Shown: positions 4,429 to 12,453, numbered from the stretch's first letter. The stretch is DNA of 12,577 bases from Candidatus Nealsoniibacteriota bacterium (GCA_016181985.1 JACOYG010000041.1:1-12577); one strand, 5' to 3'. Made by a program: numbers and translations. The notes: generated by a model from the letters alone, not told the origin.

Positions 4429-4442
4429 CTTCGGACGTTTTT

Positions 4443-4470
4443 ATTCTATCAGAATTTGATTTTTGGTCAA
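4443..4470 (-). promoter_or_regulatory. tRNA-Ser promoter driving the GIY-YIG / tRNA-Ser unit
   Basis: On the minus strand TTGACC (4470-4465), a 16-bp spacer and TAGAAT (4448-4443) are followed by a predicted start near 4436, four nt before the 5' end of the tRNA-Ser fragment (4432). This geometry is what a native tRNA promoter would have. The RNA would cover the tRNA fragment, GIY-YIG and then the intact tRNA-Ser. Confidence 0.6.
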
Positions 4471-4484
4471 TTTTATGTTAAAAA
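4456..4484 (+). promoter_or_regulatory. Possible promoter of tRNA-Arg / recG
   Basis: On the plus strand TTGATT (4456-4461), a 17-bp spacer and TAAAAA (4479-4484) put the start near 4491, just before the tRNA-Arg 5' end at 4493. The -10 is poor. It would overlap the divergent tRNA-Ser promoter. Confidence 0.3.
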
Positions 4485-4492
4485 AAATTATC

Positions 4493-4565
4493 GTCCCCGT
4501 AGTTTAATGGATAAAATGCGAGGTTGCGGACCTCGTGACTGCAGGTTCGATTCCTGCCGGGGACA
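4493..4565 (+). tRNA. tRNA-Arg (anticodon GCG)
   Basis: Acceptor GTCCCCG (4493-4499) pairs with CGGGGAC (4558-4564), with discriminator A4565. Anticodon loop TTGCGGA on stem CGAGG/CCTCG gives GCG, reading CGC and CGU. T arm GCAGG/CCTGC contains TTCGATT. No CCA is encoded (CCC follows). A GCG anticodon is less usual in bacteria than ACG, which becomes inosine-34. It ends 28 nt before recG on the same strand, so the two are probably transcribed together. Confidence 0.95.
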
Positions 4566-4593
4566 CCCTTCACGTTAGTTCAGGGTAAATTAC

Positions 4594-6681
4594 ATGAATT
4601 TATCGACTCCAGTTCAACAGATCTCGGGCATCGGGCCGGTTTTTCAAAGAAAACTCAAAAAGCTTGGCATAAAAACGGCCGAAGACCTCATCTTCCACTT
4701 TCCTCATAGGTATGAGGATTTTTCAAATATAACGCCGATCGCTAAAATTAACATCAACGGAAATTGCTGTATCGCCGGAAAAATCCTCAGCATCGAAAAC
4801 AGCCAGACATGGAAAAGAAAAATGACATTGACGCAAGCCGTAATCCAGGACAATTCAGGGGCCATTAAAGCAATCTGGTTCAACCAGCCCTATCTGTTAA
4901 AAGTTTTGAAGAATGGCGATAATGTATATCTGCTTGGTAAAACGAGTTTAGGCAAAGAGGGATTGTATCTTTCTAATCCCGTGTACGAAAAAATCGGGGG
5001 CATCTCGCCGGTTTATCCGGAAACCGAAGGGCTTTCTTCTAAATGGCTGAGATATATTATAAAACCGATTCTATCTGATTTGAAAAACGCCATTAAAGAA
5101 CCTCTGCCGGAAAAAATCATCAAAGATCATGGACTCCTTCCCTTTCAAGAAGCCATTTGGCAAATACATTTCCCCGATTCTTTGGAGTCGGCAAAAAAAG
5201 CCAAAGAGCGATTTTCTTTTGAAGAACTTTTTTTTATTGAACTCTGGGTTTTAAGAGAAAGAGCGAAACTTTCCCAAGAAAAAGCCGTTGCCATACCAAT
5301 AAATCTGGAAAAATTGCAAACACTGGTAAAATCTCTGCCATTTAAGCTCACCGATGCTCAAAGAAAATCAGCTTGGCAAATTTTAAAAGATATGGAAAAA
5401 CCCAGGCCCATGAACAGACTTTTAGAGGGAGACGTCGGATCGGGCAAAACGGTGGTGGCGGCCTTAGCCATTCTTAACGCAATTAAAGCCGGCTATCAGG
5501 CGGTTTTGATGGCTCCCACGGAAATCTTAGCCAAGCAGCATTTTAAAACTGTTTGGGATATATTGAAAGACTTCAAAATGGACGTCGGACTCCTAACCGG
5601 AAAGACCGATCAGTTTTATTCAAAAAAATTAAAAAACGATTCCATTGAGATTTCCAGAAAAAAACTTCTAGAAAAAGCCGCGCAAGGCCAAATCGATCTG
5701 ATAATCGGCACTCATGCTTTAATTCAAGATAAAGTAAAATTTAATAAACTGGCTTTGGTTATTGTTGACGAACAACACCGCTTCGGCGTAGAGCAACGAG
5801 CGAAATTGTGCAAACCCTGCAATCTTGCGGACAACGGGTGTCCGCATAATCTCGCTATTCCGCATTTGCTGTCGATGACGGCGACGCCTATCCCCCGCAC
5901 ATTGGCTTTGACCATTTACGGAGACCTGGATTTATCCGTAATTGATCAGATGCCAAAGGGCAGAAAAAAAATTATTACAAAAATAATTTCTCCCGAAGAA
6001 AGAAAAAAAACTTACGATTTTATTAGAAATGAAGTCAGAAGCGGCAGACAGGCATTTGTAATTTGTCCGAGGATAGAAGAAGAAGGCAAACTGGAAATTA
6101 AATCAGTGAAAGCCGAGTACGAAAAACTCGCAAAGACGGTGTTTCCGGATTTAAAGGTGGCCATGCTCCACGGAAAAATGCCCGAATCCGAAAAAGAAAA
6201 AATCATGCGCGATTTTAGAAACAAAAAAACTGATATTTTAGTATCAACTTCAGTGGTAGAAGTGGGAGTGGACGTGCCCAACGCTACCGTAATGGCTATT
6301 GAAGGAACCGATCGGTTCGGTTTGGCCCAGCTCCATCAATTCCGGGGCAGAGTCGGCCGAGCGCAATATCAGTCATACTGCTTCTTATTTACCGATTCTC
6401 CCGCAAAAAAAACAAACCCAAGACTAAGGGCCATGATCACCGCGGATAATGGCTTTGAACTAGCGCAAAAAGATTTGGAAATTCGGGGGCCGGGCGACTT
6501 TTCCGGGCAAAGGCAATGGGGCATCCCCGATTTAATCATGGATTCTTTGGGAAATGCCGCTTTGGTCTCGCAGACAAGAAACGAAGCCAAAGAAATTTTA
6601 ACGCAAGACCCTTTCTTGAAAAACTATCCCCTATTGCAGGAAAGATTAAATAAATTCAGAACGAAAATCCATCTAGAGTAA
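4594..6681 (+). CDS. recG: ATP-dependent DNA helicase RecG
   Basis: RecG is a monomeric SF2 helicase that reverses stalled replication forks and drives branch migration of recombination intermediates in the cytoplasm. The N-terminal wedge region starts with an HhH-like ISGIGPVFQRKLKKLGI (10-26) and an OB fold to about 130. The helicase core has Walker A GDVGSGKT (279-286), APTEILA (307-313), DEQH (392-395), TATPIPRT (429-436), VVEVGVDVPNA (554-564) and RGRVGRA (584-590). The RecG C-terminal signature RGPGDFSGQRQWG follows the core. The length of 695 aa is normal. A short insert after DEQH carries C406, C409 and C416, a possible metal-binding or lineage-specific loop between motif II and the TAT motif. 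ATG 4594 has a weak AGGG 8 nt upstream. The gene follows tRNA-Arg and ends at a hairpin terminator. Confidence 0.97.
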   Translation: MNLSTPVQQISGIGPVFQRKLKKLGIKTAEDLIFHFPHRYEDFSNITPIAKININGNCCIAGKILSIENSQTWKRKMTLTQAVIQDNSGAIKAIWFNQPYLLKVLKNGDNVYLLGKTSLGKEGLYLSNPVYEKIGGISPVYPETEGLSSKWLRYIIKPILSDLKNAIKEPLPEKIIKDHGLLPFQEAIWQIHFPDSLESAKKAKERFSFEELFFIELWVLRERAKLSQEKAVAIPINLEKLQTLVKSLPFKLTDAQRKSAWQILKDMEKPRPMNRLLEGDVGSGKTVVAALAILNAIKAGYQAVLMAPTEILAKQHFKTVWDILKDFKMDVGLLTGKTDQFYSKKLKNDSIEISRKKLLEKAAQGQIDLIIGTHALIQDKVKFNKLALVIVDEQHRFGVEQRAKLCKPCNLADNGCPHNLAIPHLLSMTATPIPRTLALTIYGDLDLSVIDQMPKGRKKIITKIISPEERKKTYDFIRNEVRSGRQAFVICPRIEEEGKLEIKSVKAEYEKLAKTVFPDLKVAMLHGKMPESEKEKIMRDFRNKKTDILVSTSVVEVGVDVPNATVMAIEGTDRFGLAQLHQFRGRVGRAQYQSYCFLFTDSPAKKTNPRLRAMITADNGFELAQKDLEIRGPGDFSGQRQWGIPDLIMDSLGNAALVSQTRNEAKEILTQDPFLKNYPLLQERLNKFRTKIHLE

Positions 6682-6685
6682 ATTA

Positions 6686-6714
6686 AAAAGAGCTTCGCTC
6701 AGCGAAGCTCTTTT
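6686..6714. terminator. Bidirectional intrinsic terminator between recG and spoVR
   Basis: A 12-bp perfect stem (6686-6697 with 6703-6714, loop CTCAG) has a T run on the 3' side in both directions: TTTT at 6711-6714, and the complement of the A run at 6685-6689. It lies between the stop codons of two convergent genes (6681 and 6729), so it can end both transcripts. Confidence 0.9.
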
Positions 6715-6728
6715 ACTTGCTTTTGAAT

Positions 6729-8939
6729 TTAGAATGGTGAAGGGAACTTCACCCCGCCTAAATTTTCTTCTTCGAATCCGCTTTTTGAATAAGTATACAA
6801 TATTCTCGAGCCTGATATTTCTTCGATCTCACCGCCTTTTTTTTCATCAGTCTGATACCAGGAATACCACCACGGCTTTTCATCTTCTTTTTTGGCAATA
6901 ATTGTTTCAAGATGCACGGGCTTGTCTCCTCCCCAAATATGGAAAATTCTTTCCAAAACATCCTTAACATACATGCCGTCTTTTGACCAATAATCCAGAT
7001 CCACGCCAGAATGATATTGTTTCAAATAAAGTTCGTTATTATTCTTATAATTTCCGTCCTCTACCTTGATGACCGGCATATTGGCGTTAGTAAATTGAAA
7101 GAGCAGATAATCGCGAATTCTTTCAAACGCCCTAGTTTCAAGCACCCAATGGTCTTTAGCGGTGTATGTCTGCCAATCCCAAACTTTTTTCTGCTTGGCA
7201 AGAAAATAACCCTGCCTTTCGCAAAAATCTTTTGTAAAGAATTCCTCCATAAAAACGAAATCGTCGTAGTAACTGGCCACTTCAAAAATCTTTTTAAGTC
7301 CCGCCCCCAACTCTACTTTACCGGGGAATCTAAGGGCATGAGGAATCCATGAATCCGGCACGTGAAATGGAGGAATATCAATCTGTTTTTCCTTGAACTT
7401 TTTTCGAAAATCTAAAAGTTTTTCATAATAAGCAAACTGTCTCTTCACTTCCGGGATGGTCCAGAGATAAAACTCGCTGTCAAGCAAGTCAAGATCACGA
7501 TATAAACTCCTTCTGGCTTCAAAAGACAATTCTTCTTCAGTACAATCATCGCTATGGCTCAATTTTGCCTCTTTAAGATAACTTTCAAAATCTTTTTCGA
7601 AAATCTCCATCTGGCGCAATCTGTCATATAACGCTTTATGTTCAAAAAAGGCTTTTTGATAATCGCACCAAGCCGGTATCATGATTTCGGTAGTGAAAAA
7701 ATTACGAACAAAAAATTCTTTTGGCCATCCAAGCTGACCGTCAAACAAGGCCTGCTTAAACGCCAAGAATTCATTAAGGCCCTGTTCGAACTCTTTATGA
7801 TCGCCGCTTTTCTCGTCGAGGATATTCTTGAAAACAATGAACGTATCCCAATTATCTCTAATGTCGTAAGTTTCGCAATCTTCCCAAATTTGGCCATGCC
7901 TGCCGGTATTCCAGCGGAATTCAATATCTTTCCAAATGTCGTAAGCGAACTTATAGGGGTTTGTGGGAGATTTATATTGAACTCCCGCCATCTCTTGAGC
8001 AAAGGTAGAAAGATCGAACTTGCCCATCATCAAATGCGGCTCGTTTAAAATTCTCTCTTCCCATAGAGCTGACCATCCTTCGTGCATGAATTTTGTTCTC
8101 ATGATGGCTGAAAAATAATAACTTTGACGGCGCATCATGGACAAGATTTCTTTTTGCCATTGTTCTAAGATGCCATACCGCATCAAAAACAACAAAATAT
8201 CCTTTTGTGGGGAGCGAGGAACCGTCAATCCTTTCCCAATATCGATTTCTTTTTGGATATCTTCTTCCTGCTCTTTTCTTTTTTCTTCTATCCAGCTTTT
8301 AGGATTTAAAAATTCTTCCATGTAGAATGGCAGTTCTTCTCTGGCCTCGATCCTGCCGCCTCTTCTTTTTTTATCGAATTCCTTCTGGCGTTCTTCCGGA
8401 CTCAACTGCTTTGGCGTACGCCTCAAAAATAAAGAGTCCTGATCTATTAAGAATTCCAAAGAAAGGGCCCAGTCATAAAATTCCTTAACTCTGTCCTTAC
8501 CATATATTTCGCAGTACTGATCATAATGTATGGCATCGTTTCCTAAAACATTCAGAATATTCGGATCCATTATTTTATTGAAGATATTATTCGCAAAAAG
8601 ATGGGCATGGCCGCCAATAACATGGGCTATCACTGATTTTTGAGTCACAATACTATTGGAGTCCATTAAGTAGCCGTACACCGGCAAGGTGCCGATAACA
8701 AGCTCATAGTAGCGGCCCAAACCGTATCTGTGCTGTTTTTTGACGCGCAGAGATTCTTCGCCGTACCTCCAATGGTGAGGAACTGTAGGAAATCCGTGAT
8801 AAGCCGCAATTTCCGACATCTCTTCTATATCAACAAGTTCAAAAACCGTCATGGGAAATTGCAGGCCTTTTTGTTTAGCTAATCTTTCAATTTCATACTG
8901 CCAGAGCTTAAGACGATCCGGAAATCTATGTTCGCTCAT
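6729..8939 (-). CDS. spoVR: SpoVR family protein (YcgB-like), long form
   Basis: A member of the SpoVR/YcgB family, known from spore-cortex formation in Bacillus and from stress-induced operons in non-spore-formers; its biochemical role is unresolved. Conserved parts include an N-terminal family segment, a His-rich motif AHVIGGHAHLF (105-115; H106, H111, H113), YGILEQWQKEILSMMRRQSYYF (255-276) and FMHEGWSALWEE (284-295), the MNEGW-like family hallmark. A C-terminal region ends with IFHIWGGDKPVHLE. At 736 aa it is much longer than the usual 470-510. The extra length appears as a charged stretch around 180-235 and a segment between about 355 and 500. No membrane segment is seen. ATG 8939 has GGAGG about 9 nt upstream. 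It is the last gene of the prkA-yeaH-spoVR operon, 14 nt after yeaH. Confidence 0.9.
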   Translation of the reverse strand: MSEHRFPDRLKLWQYEIERLAKQKGLQFPMTVFELVDIEEMSEIAAYHGFPTVPHHWRYGEESLRVKKQHRYGLGRYYELVIGTLPVYGYLMDSNSIVTQKSVIAHVIGGHAHLFANNIFNKIMDPNILNVLGNDAIHYDQYCEIYGKDRVKEFYDWALSLEFLIDQDSLFLRRTPKQLSPEERQKEFDKKRRGGRIEAREELPFYMEEFLNPKSWIEEKRKEQEEDIQKEIDIGKGLTVPRSPQKDILLFLMRYGILEQWQKEILSMMRRQSYYFSAIMRTKFMHEGWSALWEERILNEPHLMMGKFDLSTFAQEMAGVQYKSPTNPYKFAYDIWKDIEFRWNTGRHGQIWEDCETYDIRDNWDTFIVFKNILDEKSGDHKEFEQGLNEFLAFKQALFDGQLGWPKEFFVRNFFTTEIMIPAWCDYQKAFFEHKALYDRLRQMEIFEKDFESYLKEAKLSHSDDCTEEELSFEARRSLYRDLDLLDSEFYLWTIPEVKRQFAYYEKLLDFRKKFKEKQIDIPPFHVPDSWIPHALRFPGKVELGAGLKKIFEVASYYDDFVFMEEFFTKDFCERQGYFLAKQKKVWDWQTYTAKDHWVLETRAFERIRDYLLFQFTNANMPVIKVEDGNYKNNNELYLKQYHSGVDLDYWSKDGMYVKDVLERIFHIWGGDKPVHLETIIAKKEDEKPWWYSWYQTDEKKGGEIEEISGSRILYTYSKSGFEEENLGGVKFPSPF

Positions 8940-8953
8940 TTATCCCTCCTCCA

Positions 8954-10138
8954 TTAATTGCCTTTGCCAAAGAAAGATTTGATAGCGTCCACAATGGCTT
9001 CCGGCTCTTCGCTGTCAATGGTCGCTTGAGCAATATTTTCATGATCGCTCAATTCATCCTCAATAAGTTTGCCTAAAGTTCCGGGCGGAGAAAACACTTT
9101 GGCGTCAGACTTCTGATAGGAACCCCACCAAGAACGCTGGAGCTGGATTTGCCCATAAGCATACTGGTTAACAATCGGCAAAAGCTGATCCTGTAAGACC
9201 TTAACAAAAATCTTATCGTCCTCTCCGTAGTTCATTCCGTCAGACAAGTAAACAATGTAAATGTTCCATTTGCTTACCGGAAATCTTTGTTCAATAATTT
9301 CAGCGGCCAATTTTTGAGCTGAAGAACATGAAGTGCCTCCGCCAAAGTTAACCGTAAAAAATTCTTCTTTAGTGGGGCACTCTTCGGCTACATCATCATG
9401 GATAATATAAACCTTTTCTAGACCGTCATAGTTCCAGGAAAGCCAGAAGTCGCAAAGATCGCAAAGATAGCTCACAACTTCGCGCTCTCTGGCGCCCATT
9501 GAACCGGAAACATCCCTCATGTAAAAAATCACGGCGTTATTTTTAGGCTCCCTGATTTTCTGATAAGACCTATACCACTGATCTTTAGGATGAATGACAA
9601 CATTAGTCTTATCCGGCGGCTGGAAATCTCCAGTAGCGACGCTTCTCTTCATCGCCTCCTTAAAAGTTCTCCTGCGATGTAAAAGAGACTTTGGCCCAAT
9701 ATGCGAAAGAGTGCTGTATTTTTCTTTCTCTTCAAAAATGGATCGGTCGCCCTTGGGCTGGATTCTGGGTAATTCCAAAATCTCTTGGAAATAATCAATA
9801 AACTCATTCTCGGGTATCTCAACGATAACCTTCCTTGAGCCATGACCTTGTCCGCCCTCGCCCTTCTCACCTTCGCCATCTTCCCCTTGCTGGACGGGGC
9901 CTAAATCATCGCCCGGATTTCCTTCCCCTTGACCCATACTAAAATCGGGCGGAAAACCATAGCGCAGAGTAGGGATTTCTAATTCATCAACCGGAATTTC
10001 AACGGTTCTTTGGTCTCCCCTGCGATGCACATGTATTTTGCCACGGCCCAAATATTTCTTCAAATCTTTTCTGATCTTCCCCTTAACGATATCCAAAAAT
10101 TCTTTCTCGTCTTCTTTTATCCTGATAATCCTGCTCAT
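8954..10138 (-). CDS. yeaH: YeaH/YhbH family (DUF444) vWA-domain protein
   Basis: A partner of PrkA in the conserved prkA-yeaH-spoVR gene set. The protein has an N-terminal DUF444 segment (MSRIIRIKEDEKEF and onward), a Gly/Glu-rich flexible linker (about 69-100) and a von Willebrand A domain. The MIDAS metal site is complete: DVSGSMG (209-215, with D209, S211, S213), GGGTS (266-270, with T269) and LSDG (298-301, with D300). Such vWA proteins often work with AAA+ ATPases in the MoxR style, which fits pairing with PrkA, though that is inference. The length of 394 aa is slightly below E. coli YeaH. ATG 10138 has a strong AAGGAGG 6 nt upstream. A 103-nt gap with two hairpins separates it from prkA. 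Confidence 0.92.
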   Translation of the reverse strand: MSRIIRIKEDEKEFLDIVKGKIRKDLKKYLGRGKIHVHRRGDQRTVEIPVDELEIPTLRYGFPPDFSMGQGEGNPGDDLGPVQQGEDGEGEKGEGGQGHGSRKVIVEIPENEFIDYFQEILELPRIQPKGDRSIFEEKEKYSTLSHIGPKSLLHRRRTFKEAMKRSVATGDFQPPDKTNVVIHPKDQWYRSYQKIREPKNNAVIFYMRDVSGSMGAREREVVSYLCDLCDFWLSWNYDGLEKVYIIHDDVAEECPTKEEFFTVNFGGGTSCSSAQKLAAEIIEQRFPVSKWNIYIVYLSDGMNYGEDDKIFVKVLQDQLLPIVNQYAYGQIQLQRSWWGSYQKSDAKVFSPPGTLGKLIEDELSDHENIAQATIDSEEPEAIVDAIKSFFGKGN

Positions 10139-10164
10139 TTTCTCCTCCTTATTTAATTGTTAAA

Positions 10165-10189
10165 AAACTGGGGGGTAAAACCTCCCTTG
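10165..10189 (-). terminator. Weak hairpin plus T run upstream of yeaH
   Basis: On the minus strand GGGAGG (10186-10181) can pair imperfectly with CCCCCC (10174-10169) across a TTTTA-type loop and is followed by AGTTTTTTAA. It looks like a weak terminator or attenuator between prkA and yeaH. Confidence 0.35.
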
Positions 10190-10190
10190 G

Positions 10191-10224
10191 TCAAAAGAGG
10201 GTGGAAATTATTTTCCCACCCTCT
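10191..10224 (-). terminator. Hairpin between prkA and yeaH (attenuator or processing site)
   Basis: On the minus strand a 9-bp perfect stem (10224-10216 with 10204-10196) with an 11-nt loop is followed by TTTTGA. It lies just after the prkA stop. It could partly end transcription after prkA or protect the 3' end of prkA RNA, setting different amounts of PrkA and YeaH-SpoVR. Confidence 0.5.
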
Positions 10225-10241
10225 CTTATTCTAAAGAACTT

Positions 10242-12395
10242 TTACCTTTTCTTAGCGGCTTCTCCTCTTTTGAAAATACTCGCAACGTACGTAATCACTT
10301 CTGCTGAACAAACCTGGCAGTAGCCTTTCTTAATTAGCCCATCTTTGAGGAAATTGATCCTCTTTTGGGCTTCCTCGCCTACCGCCTTCTTAGAAATAAG
10401 AGCTTCCCAGTTAATCCTGTCTTTTTCCTGCTCAAACAATCTTAACTGGTATGCCTTCATCAATCTTTCGTCGGTATTGTAATCAAATTTCTGAAGATGA
10501 GAATCTAATTCTCTCTCCCTGGCTCTTTTAACCATGGCATTGAGAATCTTCTCTCGGAACACATCTTTGGCGTTATCTTCCACCCTAATCATCTTTTCAA
10601 TCGCTCTCATAAATGGCTCATCCGGCGGTTCGTCCTCGCCCGTAATGGGATTACGAATCCGCTCTCCTTGCTTATAAGCAAGGATATTATCTATGTATTT
10701 TTGATGCATTTCCCGTAGAGCTTCCACGTCGCCCACCAGGATTTGCTGAACTTCATTCTTTAAGATTTCCTGCAGCTCCTCTTCTGCCATATTAATTAAC
10801 TTCTCCCATGATTCCCTTTGGCTATCGGAGGTAATGTGCTGATGCTGCCTTAATCCTTCTTTTAGTTCTTTCAAAACTACGAAAAAGTTAACGCAGTTTT
10901 TGTCTCCCTCTAAAGAGAAGACATTGGAAATGGCGTTAGCTATCTTATCAATGGTATACCGCGGCGATACGCCCTTCATGCCCTCTTTTAATTCTTCTTT
11001 CCCTTCGTTTCCGGCTTCGGCAACCAGCTCTTTTATTGAATCAATATTATATCCGGGCACCTCTCTGCCATCATAAAGCTTAAGCTTGTCTGCGAGCGAT
11101 AGATCGCCCTTCTTTATTTCAGTGAGCCTGGTTAAAATCGCCCAGAAAGCAGCCGTATCAATGGTATGAGGGGCGATGTGCCGGCCCAGCCCCCTATTTC
11201 CCTCAACAAAAAACTTCTGATATATTTTCCTCTCGCCGGAAAGCTGAAGAACATATGGCACGTTTACGGAAATTATCCTATCTCTCAATGCTTCCATTTC
11301 CTTGGTTTCTTTCAATTTGGTCCATTCGGGGAGGTTAGTGCCGCCTATGATTACCTCATCAATATCAACCTCTACGAATCCCTTGGGTTGAACCCTATGT
11401 TCTTGAGAGGCTCCAAGATAGTCGTAAAGGAAACTCTGAGAAAGCTTAAGCAGCTCTTCCGAATAAAGCATTCCCCTATTGGCTACCTGAAAGAAACCCT
11501 TGAAATCAAATGTTCTTTCATCGCTTACTGAACCGAATTTAGCCAGTAAGACATAGTTCGTCTCCCCGGTCCACTCGGTGGCATCTTGGTCTTTTTCGGC
11601 TTTAGGACGGGTAATCGCTATGCCCACTCTATTGGCCCTCGAAAGAACTATCCTTCTTACTTTAAAATGGTTAGCCAGAACTTTCTTCCAATCGCCCCTA
11701 TATCTGCGCAATAATCTTTGAAAAATTCCATTACAGCGCGGACAAGTGCTGCCTCCCAAAGCCAAGGGGTATGGCATATTTTTTTGGGCTTCCGACAGGA
11801 ATCCCGACAAAATCTCTTTGCGCAGCTCTTTGGGAATAATACGTAACGGCTGGTCATTCACGGGACAATCAAGATGGCCTGTTTCCAGGCGATCCACTGT
11901 CCCTAAAATTGCTTGGCCCTCCTCATCGTCAACGACCCAGGTTGGAGCGAAAATCTTTCCTTCTTGCGTTCTTGAATAATCTTCCAGCCCCAAAGTAAGC
12001 AATTCTCCGATCGTAGATTTAGCAGTGCCAACCGGACCTTTTAACAAGATGATCCTGGCTTCCTGGCCAAGCTGGAAAGCTGATGCTCTTAGAATCCCGA
12101 CAAAAGACATTAATGCTTTATCGATGGAGTAAACGGCATAATTGTGATTTGGCGTAAATGGATCATCAAAGATATTGAAATGAAGAATCGGCTCACGAAG
12201 CCACCTGCTTCTTGGTAGCCCATAGCTTTCGACCATATCAAACATGCGCTGATGAGCAGTTCGCAAAACCTTAGGATCTTCCGATATTAATGACAAGTAT
12301 TGTCCGAAATCCCCCTCCCAAAATAATTCTTCCGGAATTTTAACATCCGGAAGCTGAGACAAAACATTTCCTTCTGCCGGTTTCCCTGACACCAT
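10242..12395 (-). CDS. prkA: PrkA family AAA+ protein kinase (YeaG-like)
   Basis: PrkA/YeaG proteins combine an AAA+ ATPase domain with a C-terminal PrkA domain; kinase activity has been reported and AAA+ protease-like roles also discussed. Visible features are Walker A GPVGTAKST (120-128), the family segment FDDPFTPNHNYAVYS (76-90), a possible Zn site CPRC (218-221) and a Walker-B-like GMLYSEELLK (308-317). The PrkA C-terminal region covers about 400-717, with a second CxxC at 693-696 near the end. At 717 aa it is about 70 longer than E. coli YeaG (~640). It is soluble, with no signal peptide. It leads a three-gene operon with yeaH and spoVR, an arrangement linked in other bacteria to stationary phase, nitrogen stress or sporulation. 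ATG 12395 has a strong AAGGAGG 7 nt upstream. Confidence 0.95.
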   Translation of the reverse strand: MVSGKPAEGNVLSQLPDVKIPEELFWEGDFGQYLSLISEDPKVLRTAHQRMFDMVESYGLPRSRWLREPILHFNIFDDPFTPNHNYAVYSIDKALMSFVGILRASAFQLGQEARIILLKGPVGTAKSTIGELLTLGLEDYSRTQEGKIFAPTWVVDDEEGQAILGTVDRLETGHLDCPVNDQPLRIIPKELRKEILSGFLSEAQKNMPYPLALGGSTCPRCNGIFQRLLRRYRGDWKKVLANHFKVRRIVLSRANRVGIAITRPKAEKDQDATEWTGETNYVLLAKFGSVSDERTFDFKGFFQVANRGMLYSEELLKLSQSFLYDYLGASQEHRVQPKGFVEVDIDEVIIGGTNLPEWTKLKETKEMEALRDRIISVNVPYVLQLSGERKIYQKFFVEGNRGLGRHIAPHTIDTAAFWAILTRLTEIKKGDLSLADKLKLYDGREVPGYNIDSIKELVAEAGNEGKEELKEGMKGVSPRYTIDKIANAISNVFSLEGDKNCVNFFVVLKELKEGLRQHQHITSDSQRESWEKLINMAEEELQEILKNEVQQILVGDVEALREMHQKYIDNILAYKQGERIRNPITGEDEPPDEPFMRAIEKMIRVEDNAKDVFREKILNAMVKRARERELDSHLQKFDYNTDERLMKAYQLRLFEQEKDRINWEALISKKAVGEEAQKRINFLKDGLIKKGYCQVCSAEVITYVASIFKRGEAAKKR

Positions 12396-12453
12396 TTTCG
12401 TTCCTCCTTTTTGTTTTTTGTTTTTTGAATGTACTAGCGTCTATTCTTTTTTG

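Larger units (their letters stand above)
3199..4432 (-). mobile_element. Putative tRNA-Ser-carrying insertion bounded by 52-bp direct repeats
   Basis: Identical 52-bp direct repeats (3199-3250 and 4377-4428), each a tRNA-Ser 5' piece with the GC-rich D-arm insertion, enclose about 1.1 kb. Between them lie a GIY-YIG gene, one intact tRNA-Ser(GCU) without the insertion, and an ORF with ADP-ribosyltransferase-like motifs. The left repeat keeps the tRNA 3' part and the right repeat keeps the 5' acceptor and promoter. Together they look like one original tRNA split by an insertion that supplied a replacement tRNA. Tandem duplication followed by decay is the main alternative. There is no recombinase inside; the GIY-YIG protein or the neighbouring serine recombinase could have acted. 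Confidence 0.5.
4377..4432 (-). pseudogene. 5' fragment of tRNA-Ser with the 30-nt D-arm insertion
   Basis: On the minus strand it keeps the intact 5' acceptor strand GAAGAGG (4432-4426), then TGGCT, the 30-nt insertion (4420-4391) and GAGCGGTTGAAAGC (4390-4377). Homology then stops before the anticodon arm. It lies directly downstream of a good promoter and forms the 5' leader of the GIY-YIG gene. It carries copy 2 of the 52-bp direct repeat (4377-4428). Confidence 0.85.

Noticed and set aside
3134..4432. Split tRNA halves joined in trans
   Set aside because: The 5' fragment (4377-4432) and the 3' part (3134-3212) could in theory form one tRNA, but an intact copy lies between them and no flanking complementary arms for trans-splicing are seen.
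4357..4578. 73-aa plus-strand ORF over tRNA-Arg
   Set aside because: It covers the GC-rich insertion, the tRNA-Ser fragment and the whole of tRNA-Arg, so it is explained by RNA genes.
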